From NCBI RefSeq assembly GCF_008693005.1, contig NZ_VXKE01000021.1:248001-312000 (forward strand): a DNA stretch of 64,000 nucleotides, read 5' to 3'. Within the stretch, counting starts at the first letter, position 1. Each line of letters starts with the position of its first letter. The position numbers and the translations under genes are program-made. Below the pieces are notes generated by a model that saw only the letters and a program-made list of their open reading frames with translations, did no database searches and was not told the origin of the DNA. Positions 1-8,672 of the stretch are shown one piece after another. This DNA is from Helicobacter canis (GTDB taxonomy: Bacteria; Campylobacterota; Campylobacteria; Campylobacterales; Helicobacteraceae).

Positions 1-71
1 GCGGCATTTTACCTAAAAAAAGCCCAAAAACCTATGACATTACTTGAAATTACCCAAACATTAAGCACCAC

Positions 72-386
72 TTATGTGTCAAGCAGTGCTTGTATCATCT
101 GCTCTATGGTAGGCATAGAATCTGGCTCAACAAGCCGCTCTAAGACTTCTTGCCCATCTTTGTAGAAGATTAGCGTTGGGATTCTGCGTATGGCAAGCTC
201 ATCTTTTAAGGCTTCATTTGTGTCAAAATCAAGCAAGATAAAGCGCACTTGCGGGTATTTGGATTCTAGTGCTTGCATCATAGGCTCAATTTTGCGGCAG
301 TCTGGGCACCACGGCGCACTCATCTCCACAACACATAGTCCAGATTGTATAAGGCTTGAGAAGTCTTGCTTTGTCGTTGTTTTCAT
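72..386 (-). CDS. Thioredoxin-like protein
   Basis: A 104-residue thioredoxin-fold protein of normal thioredoxin length. The active site is W26-C27-P28-D29-C30, followed by the cis-proline loop ending I69-P70-T71. The CPDC centre differs from the classical CGPC, so its redox potential and partners may differ. There is no signal peptide, so it should act as a cytoplasmic dithiol reductase or oxidoreductase. It resembles the small second thioredoxin of H. pylori (HP1458-like, from memory). It is the last gene of a leftward group, 54 bases after the ATPase gene. The ATG at 386 is preceded by an AAGGAG site that lies wholly inside an inverted repeat (see 391-409). Confidence 0.9.
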   Translation of the reverse strand: MKTTTKQDFSSLIQSGLCVVEMSAPWCPDCRKIEPMMQALESKYPQVRFILLDFDTNEALKDELAIRRIPTLIFYKDGQEVLERLVEPDSMPTIEQMIQALLDT

Positions 387-390
387 CTTT

Positions 391-409
391 GCTCCTTTAT
401 TAAAGGAGC
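391..409 (-). promoter_or_regulatory. Inverted repeat masking the thioredoxin ribosome-binding site
   Basis: GCTCCTTTA and TAAAGGAGC flank a single base, giving a perfect 9+1+9 inverted repeat. In the leftward mRNA this folds as a stem of at least 7 bp with a UAAUA loop. The 3' arm contains the AAGGAG Shine-Dalgarno sequence, five bases before the thioredoxin ATG. No T run follows, so it is not an obvious terminator. Translational control is inferred. Confidence 0.6.
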
Positions 410-440
410 TTACAATACAACAAAGAAGTAAATTGTGTAG

Positions 441-1505
441 CTATATTTTGTGAGCGTGGAGATAATCTAGCGCAAAGTCAATAAAGCTCATAGCGCGGTA
501 AGTGCCTAGATGTGAATTTGTCTTTGGGATAGTGGTATCAACACTGACAAATATGTATTCTCTATATGCTTTTGTGCTTTTGGATATTTTAGATTCTATT
601 AGAGCTTGGCTGGGGAATGGCGCGGCAAAGATCGCTATATCTTGCACGATGAAATCACACATATCATCATAATCTACCACTAGCGATCTATGCAATAGCT
701 CACAAGCAATCATATTTTCAAAAATCGCTTGGAAATTTGGCGTGGGTGAGATAGCATAGGGCAGGGCGAAGTTATAAAAGTAGAGCTTGGATTCTTTGCC
801 ATTTTTGTGTGTGAGTGTGAAAATCACCTGCTCATCTCTCAAGGATTGTATGAAAGCATACATTTTGTCTTTAGAGATCTTTTGCTGCTGTTTGAGTAGG
901 CAAAATGCGTTATGGGTATTGAATGGCTTTGCTTGATAGTGGAGCAAAAATGCCAGAATGCTTGTATCCTGTTTGGCATAGAGCAAAATGATTTCTTGCA
1001 TTCTTTGGATACGCTTATGCTCTGGCATTAGGGCGATTTCTGGGAGATTGCCCTCTTTGAGGAAGCTGGCAAATATGGATTCTAGGCGGTTGCTTTTGCT
1101 AAAGGATACATATTCTTCAAAGCTCAAAGCTCGCACGCAATGGGCGTGGAAGCTTGTGCGGATAGATTCTGGCAAATGTGTGATTTTTGTAGTGATTAGG
1201 ATAAGGTTTGGGTGGCTTGGGATAGTGATTTCTGGGAGATAGTTATCAATAATTAGCACATCAAACTTTTTCTCTAAAAATAGCTTTAGCAAGGAGGTTT
1301 GCATACTTGCTTTATGTAGCCGCAAATCCGCGCAATCTACTAGAATCTGCTGCTTGTAATCACGCGTCAAGTCAAGGGCTAGCGCGCTCTTGCCGCATTT
1401 GGGCGCACCATAGAGAAGCAGCCTGCTATGCTTGGGAGAATTTGAGCGTGGGAAGATGACAAAGCCCTTGCTTCTCTCTTCGTATGCTTTGGCAAAATCT
1501 ATCAT
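441..1505 (-). CDS. AAA_14-like P-loop ATPase
   Basis: A 354-residue ATPase. The Walker A motif is G33-A-P-K-C-G-K-S40, and the Walker B strand FDVLIID ends at D87. A later segment, VRALSFEEYVSF, matches the arginine-containing sensor region typical of AAA_14/DUF4143 ATPases. These proteins pair a nucleotide-binding domain with a C-terminal nuclease-like or winged-helix domain, and their cellular role is poorly known. The C-terminal half here (about 200-354) contains a helical segment and an ESK element but no motif I can name. Its ATG overlaps the stop of the upstream gene (ATGA), so the two are translationally coupled. No membrane segment is present. Confidence 0.7.
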   Translation of the reverse strand: MIDFAKAYEERSKGFVIFPRSNSPKHSRLLLYGAPKCGKSALALDLTRDYKQQILVDCADLRLHKASMQTSLLKLFLEKKFDVLIIDNYLPEITIPSHPNLILITTKITHLPESIRTSFHAHCVRALSFEEYVSFSKSNRLESIFASFLKEGNLPEIALMPEHKRIQRMQEIILLYAKQDTSILAFLLHYQAKPFNTHNAFCLLKQQQKISKDKMYAFIQSLRDEQVIFTLTHKNGKESKLYFYNFALPYAISPTPNFQAIFENMIACELLHRSLVVDYDDMCDFIVQDIAIFAAPFPSQALIESKISKSTKAYREYIFVSVDTTIPKTNSHLGTYRAMSFIDFALDYLHAHKI

Positions 1506-2014
1506 TGGCAGTTGTTTGTGGGCTTTTTGTTGCGCTTTTGGATTAGTGTCCTAATTGCTTCAAATCGCTCGTGTAAATATGGATCTGTGGCGTGGTTGAT
1601 AAAAGTGCCACTTGCTGGCTCATCAAAGTGAATTGTTATAGGCTTTTTTAGAGTGGGGGGCTGTAGAATATGTTTGGGCACATAGCCGGATATTTGGACA
1701 CTTTGGATAAAGGCTTGCATTGATTGTGCTCCAATGCTTGCTAAAAAGGCGTCAAATTTCTTGGGGTAGGTTTTTAAACAATACATAATGTCCTTTTTTT
1801 TATAATGATTGAAGTTGTAAGCGTGGCTTGGGTGATTGAAGCAAAATAGCAGCGTAGGCGCACGATAAGAAATAGACAAAAGCCCATTTTGCATATCAGC
1901 TGGCAGAATGTATTTGAGTGTTTCTAGATTCTGGCGTGAGCGCAGACGACTAGTTAGCGTGCTAAACTCACTATTTATAAGCAGAGAGGTAAAGACTTGA
2001 TGAATGGTTTTCAT
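1502..2014 (-). CDS. Conserved hypothetical protein, possibly DUF721/DciA-like
   Basis: A 170-residue protein starting MKTIHQVF. A longer reading from a TTG at 2068 would add 18 residues and has a plausible AAGGA site. I prefer the ATG because the extension runs antisense into the small lipoprotein gene. Residues 25-80 (ILPADMQNGLLSISYRAP, then a hydrophobic strand and a basic helix) faintly resemble the DUF721 family, whose DciA members load replicative helicase. That resemblance is weak and the function is unknown. The gene is coupled by ATGA to the downstream ATPase. The C-terminal 60 residues are basic and probably disordered. Confidence 0.55.
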   Translation of the reverse strand: MKTIHQVFTSLLINSEFSTLTSRLRSRQNLETLKYILPADMQNGLLSISYRAPTLLFCFNHPSHAYNFNHYKKKDIMYCLKTYPKKFDAFLASIGAQSMQAFIQSVQISGYVPKHILQPPTLKKPITIHFDEPASGTFINHATDPYLHERFEAIRTLIQKRNKKPTNNCQ

Positions 2015-2146
2015 ATGTTGATTGTAGCATATTTGCTTGCAGTGTTTTTGCAAGGGTGTGGATTCCAAGGGGATCCTTACTATGGTGATCCTAGCACAGC
2101 CAAGAGCTTTAATGACCTATCTGTCTTAGAAAACAAAATCGAATAG
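2000..2146 (+). CDS. Micro-lipoprotein (48 aa), LptM-like
   Basis: A 48-codon reading frame from ATG 2000 to TAG 2144-2146. A hydrophobic segment (MLIVAYLLAVF) leads into a lipobox LQGC with the acylated cysteine at residue 20. The next residues, CGFQGDPYYGDP, resemble the CGxKGPLYxP signature of LptM/YifL lipoproteins, which help mature LptD in the outer membrane. The mature part is only 29 residues. A GAGG site lies about 10 bases before the ATG; a second ATG at 2015 has none. The start region overlaps the 5' end of the leftward gene 1502-2014, and the 3' end converges with the COG3014-like gene. The lipoprotein call is firm; LptM identity is inference from a short motif. Confidence 0.6.
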   Translation: MNGFHMLIVAYLLAVFLQGCGFQGDPYYGDPSTAKSFNDLSVLENKIE

Positions 2147-2165
2147 CTAGTGCGCTTTAAGGCAC

Positions 2166-3623
2166 TTACCCATAGATTGTTTGCATATATGCTTTAGCTG
2201 GGGTGTCGCGCACATAGATGATAGTGCTATGCTCTAAGCATATTTGGGTGATGGGGTGGCGTGTTTTTGGGCTAGGCTTTGGCTGCTCTTGGGGGCGTGC
2301 ACTGCACTGCTGTAATTGCACTGCTGCAATAGGTGCGCTATGCTGATCTGCTAGGATATGGATAGTTTGCTGCTGTGTATGGGGGATTCTAGCTAGTAGA
2401 ATCCTTTTAGGGAGCACGCTTGTTATGCGTAGGTCTGCGCTTGTTGTTGCCATAGAGTAGATAGAGCCTAGCATAGATCCAAGTAGCCCCAGCATTGGAT
2501 CGACTTGATCTAATGTGCTAGATACGCCTACTTGCATAGCGAGCTTAATGCTGCTTGATACTAATGCGCGTGTGCTAATGGCTTTGAGCTGCTTTTCAAA
2601 CTCGGTGGCAATGATGGGGTCTATTTCTGCTAGCACTTCAAATTTTGCTAGAGAATCTAGCGTGTAGCTCTGCCTAGGGCTTGGTATGGATTCTAGCTGT
2701 GGTAGTGCCAGACCAAAATGATAGAGCCCTTGTGTCGTATAAAATGGCAGCGATATGTGCAGCTCTGTTTTTCTAGCTTGCCTGCCTTCTTCAAGGATAA
2801 TCCAAGTATAAGCCTGCTTGCTATGAGAGAGGAAGTGCTTCATATCGCTTGCGATAGTCGGTAAGCGCGTGATACCATAGGCTTCTTTAAGATAGTCCAA
2901 GCCTTTGGAATCTCCATAGAGTGAGAATACCAAGCCAGCTATGTATGATACGCTTGGATTGATGAAGTTTTCAAATGCGCTGAAATGCTTAAGATTTCCA
3001 TAGTGCTTGGAGAGAATATCATCGATCTCTCCGGTGGATCGCGCTTGATCTATAATGCTATTTGCGTTGCTTTTGTTGTATCTATCTTGCTCTTGCTCTA
3101 AAGCTTTGGCGATTTGCTTAGCATAGTAGTCTTTGGCTCTTCTTTGGCGATCATTGGCGCGATTAAGCTCTACTTGGGCACTTGCTAGATCGTTATTAGC
3201 GAGATAGGCTAGGGCTTTGTAGTAATTGACAAATATGCTTTCATAGATATTGCCACGATAGTCTCTAACATTGTCATTGACGAGTGTTGCTCCCACTTGT
3301 GTGAGTGCAGAAGTAAGCAATCCTTCTTGCTCAAATTTTTGTAGCTTGTCTTCACTTTGATCAAGTAGGGGCAGGGTGCTTGCGCTCTGTGTATGAAAGC
3401 CGCTAATCCCAGCTTGTATAAGCCATAGTAGATCGCCGCTTTTTGCCTTTTTGCTTGCAAATTTATGGGCTTTGTCTATGGAGTGGTTGTAGTAGATTCT
3501 ACTAAAGTGCTCAAGCGTAGCTACATCAGTGGCACAGCCTGAAAAAAAGCCGATAGCAATACACAATAATGCTAGGTTACTAAGATATAACTGCTTTACA
3601 CAAGAAGGCTTCCATAGGTGCAT
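2166..3623 (-). CDS. COG3014-type lipoprotein
   Basis: A 485-residue predicted lipoprotein. A hydrophobic signal (LALLCIAIGFF) ends in SGC with the acylated cysteine near residue 30. Residues 125-180 form a TPR-like helical region (FVNYYKALAYLANNDLASAQVELNRANDR in part), followed by a long charged helix. This matches the COG3014 family of outer-envelope lipoproteins, which in Campylobacterota usually sits beside lpp20/LpoB-like lipoprotein genes. Here those partners are absent and the gene stands alone, convergent with the 48-residue lipoprotein. A leftward TATAAT lies about 50 bases upstream of the ATG. Function unknown; envelope assembly is a reasonable guess. Confidence 0.7.
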   Translation of the reverse strand: MHLWKPSCVKQLYLSNLALLCIAIGFFSGCATDVATLEHFSRIYYNHSIDKAHKFASKKAKSGDLLWLIQAGISGFHTQSASTLPLLDQSEDKLQKFEQEGLLTSALTQVGATLVNDNVRDYRGNIYESIFVNYYKALAYLANNDLASAQVELNRANDRQRRAKDYYAKQIAKALEQEQDRYNKSNANSIIDQARSTGEIDDILSKHYGNLKHFSAFENFINPSVSYIAGLVFSLYGDSKGLDYLKEAYGITRLPTIASDMKHFLSHSKQAYTWIILEEGRQARKTELHISLPFYTTQGLYHFGLALPQLESIPSPRQSYTLDSLAKFEVLAEIDPIIATEFEKQLKAISTRALVSSSIKLAMQVGVSSTLDQVDPMLGLLGSMLGSIYSMATTSADLRITSVLPKRILLARIPHTQQQTIHILADQHSAPIAAVQLQQCSARPQEQPKPSPKTRHPITQICLEHSTIIYVRDTPAKAYMQTIYG

Positions 3624-3675
3624 TTATATCCTTTGTCTAGTGCGTGAAATGTGTTGGATTAACTTGCATTTGGGT

Positions 3676-3681
3676 ATTATA
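3676..3681 (-). promoter_or_regulatory. -10 box of the COG3014-like gene
   Basis: A perfect TATAAT on the minus strand in the context GCTATAATACCC, about 52 bases upstream of the ATG at 3623. Helicobacter sigma-80 promoters rely mainly on the -10 element. Confidence 0.6.
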
Positions 3682-3689
3682 GCGGATTC

Positions 3690-3721
3690 TTACCATATCT
3701 TGCACTATATTGTTATGGTAA
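3690..3721. promoter_or_regulatory. Operator-like inverted repeat between divergent promoters
   Basis: TTACCATA, 16 bases, then TATGGTAA: an exact 8-bp inverted repeat. It sits between the leftward TATAAT (3676-3681) and the rightward TACAAT (3741-3746), so one bound dimer could affect both the lipoprotein gene and typA. I do not recognise the binding protein. Confidence 0.4.
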
Positions 3722-3740
3722 AAGCTTAAGGATAATGTGT

Positions 3741-3746
3741 TACAAT
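3741..3746 (+). promoter_or_regulatory. -10 box of typA
   Basis: TACAAT, 42 bases upstream of the typA ATG at 3788, the usual distance for this genus. No clear -35 element. Confidence 0.5.
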
Positions 3747-3787
3747 CCCGCTTCCGAATCCCAAATTCCTAATGAGAAAGTTTTTCA

Positions 3788-5593
3788 ATGCAGAATATAC
3801 GAAATATCGCAGTAATTGCCCATGTCGATCATGGCAAAACAACTTTGGTTGATGGACTATTGAGCCAGTCTGGCACATTTGGAGAGCGCGAGAAGGTAGA
3901 TGAGCGCGTGATGGATTCTAATGATTTAGAAAAAGAGCGCGGGATCACTATACTCTCCAAAAATACGGCAATTACCTACAGAGATACCAAGATCAATATT
4001 ATAGATACTCCCGGGCACGCGGACTTTGGCGGAGAGGTAGAGCGGGTGCTAAAGATGGTAGATGGCGTGCTGCTGCTTGTAGATGCGCAAGAGGGCGTTA
4101 TGCCTCAAACTAAATTTGTCGTCAAAAAAGCTTTAAGCTTTGGGATCCGCCCCATTGTCGTGGTTAATAAAATCGACAAGCCAGCTGCTGAGCCAGATAG
4201 GGTGGTTGATGAAGTATTTGATCTGTTTGTCGCTATGGGTGCTAGTGATGAGCAGCTAGACTTTCCAGTCGTGTATGCTGCAGCGCGCGATGGCTATGCG
4301 ATCAAAGATCTAAACGATCCTAAGGAGAATTTGGAGCCCTTATTTGAAACGATTTTAGATTTTGTCCCAGCTCCTAGCGGTAGCGTGGATAATGCCTTAC
4401 AAATGCAAATCTTCACACTCGATTACGATAACTATGTGGGCAAAATTGGGATCGCACGCGTTTTTAATGGGCGTGTGAAAAAGAATGAGAGCGTAATGCT
4501 TGCTAAGAGCGATGGCGAGAAAGAAACAGGGCGTATTACAAAGCTTATTGGTTTTATGGGCTTGGCGCGCACGGAGATAGATTCTGCTGAAGCAGGCGAT
4601 ATTGTGGCGATCGCTGGGTTTAATGCCATTGATGTTGGTGATTCTATTGTCGATCCAAATAACCCTATGCCTTTAGATCCTATGCATTTAGAAGAGCCCA
4701 CAATGAGTGTATATTTCGCAGTAAATGATAGTCCTCTAGCTGGGCTAGAAGGCAAGCATGTAACAGCAAATAAGCTAAAAGATAGACTGCTTAAAGAAAT
4801 GCAAACCAATATCGCTATGCGCTGTGAAGAAATGGGTGAAGGGAAGTTTCGCGTAAGTGGTAGGGGTGAGCTGCAAATCACAATTTTGGCAGAGAATCTG
4901 CGGCGCGAGGGCTTTGAGTTTAGTATTTCTCGTCCAGAAGTGATTATTAAAGAGATCGATGGGGCTAAATGTGAGCCGTTTGAGCATTTAGTCATCGATA
5001 CGCCACAGGATTTTAGTGGTGCGATTATTGAGCGACTTGGTAAGCGCAAGGCTGAAATGAAGGCGATGAATCCTATGGGTGATGGCTACACAAGATTGGA
5101 GTTTGAGATTCCAGCGCGTGGGCTTATTGGCTATCGAAGTGAGTTTTTGACAGATACAAAGGGTGAGGGGATTATGAATCATAGCTTTTTGGAGTTTCGC
5201 CCATTTAGTGGCAATGTAGAATCTCGCAAAAATGGTGCTTTGATTTCTATGGAAAATGGCGAGGCGACAGGATTTTCGCTCTTTAATATCCAAGAACGCG
5301 GTGTGCTCTTTATCGCGCCGCAAACCAAGGTGTATGTGGGTATGATCATTGGAGAGCATAGCCGAGATAATGACTTAGATGTCAATCCTATTAAGGCTAA
5401 GCATCTCACAAATATGCGTGCAAGTGGGAGTGATGATGCCATTAAGCTTGTGCCTCCAAGAGATCTTACCTTGGAGCGCGCGCTAGAGTGGATAGAAGAA
5501 GATGAGATTTTAGAGGTTACCCCAAGTAATATACGCATTAGGAAAAAGATCCTTGAGCCAAATTTGCGTAAGCGAGCTGCCAGCAAGAAATAG
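3788..5593 (+). CDS. typA: GTP-binding protein TypA/BipA
   Basis: A 601-residue translational GTPase, the normal length for BipA. The G1 motif AHVDHGKTT starts at residue 11, the switch II motif [11 protein letters not shown] and the NKID base-specificity motif follow, and the EF-G-like domain 2, domains III/V and the BipA-specific C-terminal domain are all present. BipA binds 70S ribosomes and supports 50S assembly and stress or cold growth. It leads a rightward run of housekeeping genes; 34 bases separate it from the nitroreductase start. The gene is nearly free of the repeated TAGATTCT word, as expected for a highly constrained protein. Confidence 0.97.
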   Translation: MQNIRNIAVIAHVDHGKTTLVDGLLSQSGTFGEREKVDERVMDSNDLEKERGITILSKNTAITYRDTKINIIDTPGHADFGGEVERVLKMVDGVLLLVDAQEGVMPQTKFVVKKALSFGIRPIVVVNKIDKPAAEPDRVVDEVFDLFVAMGASDEQLDFPVVYAAARDGYAIKDLNDPKENLEPLFETILDFVPAPSGSVDNALQMQIFTLDYDNYVGKIGIARVFNGRVKKNESVMLAKSDGEKETGRITKLIGFMGLARTEIDSAEAGDIVAIAGFNAIDVGDSIVDPNNPMPLDPMHLEEPTMSVYFAVNDSPLAGLEGKHVTANKLKDRLLKEMQTNIAMRCEEMGEGKFRVSGRGELQITILAENLRREGFEFSISRPEVIIKEIDGAKCEPFEHLVIDTPQDFSGAIIERLGKRKAEMKAMNPMGDGYTRLEFEIPARGLIGYRSEFLTDTKGEGIMNHSFLEFRPFSGNVESRKNGALISMENGEATGFSLFNIQERGVLFIAPQTKVYVGMIIGEHSRDNDLDVNPIKAKHLTNMRASGSDDAIKLVPPRDLTLERALEWIEEDEILEVTPSNIRIRKKILEPNLRKRAASKK

Positions 5594-5627
5594 CGCGCAT
5601 TATTGACACCATTGCAAAGGAGTGAGA

Positions 5628-6263
5628 ATGGATAATGGCTTTATTCAAGCGATGCGATTCCGCTACGCTTGCAAGAAGTTTGATACAACAAGATCAATAC
5701 CACCTGAAGTATTTGAGTCAATCTTAGAGTCTGGCAGACTCTCGCCAAGCTCCTTTGGTATGGAGCCTACAAGGTTGCTTGTAGTGCGAGATAAAGAGAA
5801 AAAAGAGCAGCTAAAAGCACTTTGCTGGAATCAGGATCAAATCACCCAAGCTAGTGAGCTTGTGGTATATCTCTCCAAAATTGCTGATATGCGAAGTGAT
5901 ACTAACTATGCGATGTGGAGTTTTATGCGCAAGGGTATCAATGCAGATCGTATTAAGGCGTATAAAGATGAGCGATATAAAGGGTTCTTGCAGGCTAATG
6001 GCTATGTGGATAGCCAAAGCATTTTTCAATGGAGTGCGCGCCAAGCGTATATTGTGGCAAGCTCGATGATGGACTGCGCAGCGTATTTAGGTGTAGATTC
6101 TTGTGCGATTGAGGGGTTTGAGAAAGATGGTGTTGAGCGGTTTTTGGGCTTGGATACCTTTGCATATCAAGTGGCTTTGATTATGACTTTTGGCTATCGT
6201 CTAGAAGAGCCTAAGCGGGCTTCGCCTCGTATTGATATGAATGATTTTGTGCAATATATTTAA
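5628..6263 (+). CDS. Nitroreductase family flavoprotein (FrxA/NfsB-like)
   Basis: A 211-residue NAD(P)H-dependent FMN oxidoreductase. The N-terminal RFRYACKKFD, the segment RLSPSSFGMEPTR and the late DSCAIEGF and FGYR blocks are the conserved FMN-binding and dimer regions, and they follow the H. pylori FrxA (HP0642) pattern. Such enzymes reduce nitroaromatics and quinones, and in H. pylori they influence metronidazole sensitivity. The ATG at 5628 is chosen because AAGGAG lies just before it; the GTG at 5622 would overlap that site. Located between typA and nrdA, probably co-transcribed. Confidence 0.88.
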   Translation: MDNGFIQAMRFRYACKKFDTTRSIPPEVFESILESGRLSPSSFGMEPTRLLVVRDKEKKEQLKALCWNQDQITQASELVVYLSKIADMRSDTNYAMWSFMRKGINADRIKAYKDERYKGFLQANGYVDSQSIFQWSARQAYIVASSMMDCAAYLGVDSCAIEGFEKDGVERFLGLDTFAYQVALIMTFGYRLEEPKRASPRIDMNDFVQYI

Positions 6264-6278
6264 AGGAAAGGGCAGACA

Positions 6279-8660
6279 ATGGCAATGATAGGAATAAAAG
6301 TAGTAAAAAGAAGTGGGCGTATCGAAACGCTTGATATACGCAAGATACAAAAATACACTGCAAGTGCCATAGCTGGACTAAGTGGCGTGAGTCAAAGTGA
6401 TTTAGAATTAGATGCGAAGCTACATTTTAAAGATGGTATTACAACCAAAGAAATTCAGCAAGCACTCATTAAGGCAGCTGTTGATAAGATCGACATTGAT
6501 GCGCCTAATTGGACTTTTGTCGCAGCCCGCTTGTTTCTCTATGATTTGTATCATCGAGTGAGTAGATTTACAGGCTATAAGACATTGCAAGAGTATTTTG
6601 ATAAAGCCGAGCAAGCTGGTAGAATTGTCTTGGGCTTGAGAGAAAAATTTGACCTAGACTTATTAAATTCCCATATTAAGCCTGAAAGAGATTTGCAGTT
6701 TAACTATTTGGGGATTAAAACTCTATATGATCGGTATTTGATCAAAGATGCAAATGGAGAGCCTATAGAACTACCTCAGCATATGTTTATGGCTATTGCA
6801 ATGTTTTTGGCACAAAATGAGCAAAATCCCAATGAATGGGCAGTCAAATTCTATGATCTAATCTCAAAGTTTGAAGTTGTATGCGCGACTCCAACTTTGG
6901 CAAATGCGCGCACTCCAAGACACCAGTTAAGCTCGTGTTTTATAGGAAGCACTCCTGATAATATCGAAGGTATTTTTGACGCATACAAGGAGATGGCACT
7001 GCTTAGTAAATATGGTGGTGGTATCGGCTGGGACTACTCCAAGGTAAGGGGGCTTGGAAGCTTTATTGATGGGCATAAGCGCGCTGCTGGAGGGGTCGTG
7101 CCATTTTTGAAGATCACCAATGATGTAGCCATTGCTGTAGATCAGCTGGGCACACGCAAGGGGGCTATCGCCACATATTTGGAGGTGTGGCATTTTGATG
7201 TAACTGATTTTATTGATTTGCGTAAAAATTCTGGTGAAGAGCGTAGGCGCACGCACGATTTATTCCCGGCATTATGGATTCCAGATTTGTTTATGAAGCG
7301 TGTGGCAGAAGATAGGCTTTGGACTCTTTTTGACCCTTATCAGTGCCCAGAGCTTACAGAGCTGTATGGAGAGGAGTTTGAAAAACGCTATATCGAGCTA
7401 GAAAATGACTCAAACATCATCAAAGAAGAAATTCGAGCCAAAGACTTATGGAAAAAGATTCTTACAAATTACTTTGAGACAGGACTGCCGTTTTTGTGCT
7501 TTAAAGACAATGCCAATAGGGCTAACCCTAACGGGCACGCCGGCATTATCCGCAGCTCAAACCTCTGCACAGAAATCTTCCAAAATACCGCGCCAAGTCA
7601 CTATAAGGTGGAGATAGAATATGAAGATGGTAGTAAGGAGATCTTTGAAGAAGGGGATATAGTAACTACTGATGTTGGACTTAGCAAAAAAGCCAACAAG
7701 CTGACAAGTTTAGATTCTGTTGGCGGGAAGAAGATTTTCATCACACAAAGAATCCAAGAAGGCGGACTTACAGCAGTTTGCAATCTTGCAAGTATTAACC
7801 TTAGTAGAATCCATACTAAAGAGGACATTGAGCGAGTAGTGCCTGTGGCTATTAGAATGCTTGATAATGTGATTGATCTTAACTTCTACCCTAATCGTAA
7901 GGTAAAGGCTACAAATCTTCTCAACCGAGCCATAGGGCTTGGTGTAATGGGCGAAGCAGAGCTGCTCGCTACAGAAAAGATCCACTGGGGCTCGCCAGAA
8001 CATTTATGCAAGATTGATGAGCTTATGGAGATGATAAGCTACAACGCTATCCTAGCTAGCTCTAATCTTGCTAAAGAGCGCGGCAGCTATCCGCAGTTTG
8101 AAGGATCAAATTGGAGTAAAGGGATTTTCCCTATTGATTTGGCAAACAAGGAGGCTCTAAGACTTGTTGATAGAGGGGGGCTTTTTAGCTTGAGTTGTGA
8201 TTGGCAGAATTTGCGCAAAATTGTGCGTGAAAATGGTATGCGCAATGGCTATCTTATGGCGATCGCCCCTACTAGCTCCATTAGTATCCTTGTGGGGACA
8301 ACACAAACTATCGAGCCGATTTATCGTAAAAAATGGTCGGAAGAGAATCTAAGCGGGCTTATCCCGGTGGTTGCCCCTAAGCTCACGCTGGATACTTGGG
8401 AGTATTACAAGAGTGCTTATGATATTGATCAGCGCGATATTATCAAGGCTGCTGCGGTGCGACAAAAATGGATCGATCAAGGACAAAGCACAAATATTTT
8501 CATTAAGCTCAATCAAGTGAATGTAAGCGGTAAGATGCTCCACGAAATCTACACGCTTGCTTGGAAACTTGGGCTAAAATCCACCTACTATCTTCGCTCC
8601 CAGAGTCCAGAGGCAGAAGAAGTGCTGGATAGAAGTATAGAGTGCGTGAATTGTCAATAG
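6279..8660 (+). CDS. nrdA: Ribonucleoside-diphosphate reductase, alpha subunit (class Ia)
   Basis: A 793-residue large subunit, close to the H. pylori length. It has an N-terminal ATP-cone (residues about 5-95, KRSGRIETLDIRKIQKYT), then the ten-stranded barrel with the redox cysteine in LSSCFIGSTPDN, the active-site cysteine in NLCTEIFQ, and the C-terminal shuttle pair CVNC at the very end. It reduces ribonucleotides to deoxyribonucleotides with a di-iron or radical beta subunit, NrdB. No nrdB lies nearby, as in H. pylori, where the subunits are encoded apart. AAAGGA precedes the ATG; purE follows after 12 bases. Confidence 0.97.
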   Translation: MAMIGIKVVKRSGRIETLDIRKIQKYTASAIAGLSGVSQSDLELDAKLHFKDGITTKEIQQALIKAAVDKIDIDAPNWTFVAARLFLYDLYHRVSRFTGYKTLQEYFDKAEQAGRIVLGLREKFDLDLLNSHIKPERDLQFNYLGIKTLYDRYLIKDANGEPIELPQHMFMAIAMFLAQNEQNPNEWAVKFYDLISKFEVVCATPTLANARTPRHQLSSCFIGSTPDNIEGIFDAYKEMALLSKYGGGIGWDYSKVRGLGSFIDGHKRAAGGVVPFLKITNDVAIAVDQLGTRKGAIATYLEVWHFDVTDFIDLRKNSGEERRRTHDLFPALWIPDLFMKRVAEDRLWTLFDPYQCPELTELYGEEFEKRYIELENDSNIIKEEIRAKDLWKKILTNYFETGLPFLCFKDNANRANPNGHAGIIRSSNLCTEIFQNTAPSHYKVEIEYEDGSKEIFEEGDIVTTDVGLSKKANKLTSLDSVGGKKIFITQRIQEGGLTAVCNLASINLSRIHTKEDIERVVPVAIRMLDNVIDLNFYPNRKVKATNLLNRAIGLGVMGEAELLATEKIHWGSPEHLCKIDELMEMISYNAILASSNLAKERGSYPQFEGSNWSKGIFPIDLANKEALRLVDRGGLFSLSCDWQNLRKIVRENGMRNGYLMAIAPTSSISILVGTTQTIEPIYRKKWSEENLSGLIPVVAPKLTLDTWEYYKSAYDIDQRDIIKAAAVRQKWIDQGQSTNIFIKLNQVNVSGKMLHEIYTLAWKLGLKSTYYLRSQSPEAEEVLDRSIECVNCQ

Positions 8661-8672
8661 CAAGGAGAAACT

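Noticed and set aside
1-71. Possible leftward promoter (TAAAAT after a T run) or gene end at the window edge
   Set aside because: Too short to support; only weak -10 likeness and no complete frame.
2149-2166. Terminator AGTGC/GCACT between the two convergent lipoprotein genes
   Set aside because: Only five base pairs with an eight-base loop and no T run; too weak to call.
4432-5049. Long antisense frames inside typA, hemA, clpB and others
   Set aside because: They mirror the codon pattern of the real genes, have no ribosome sites, and read as Ser/Leu-rich shadow translations.
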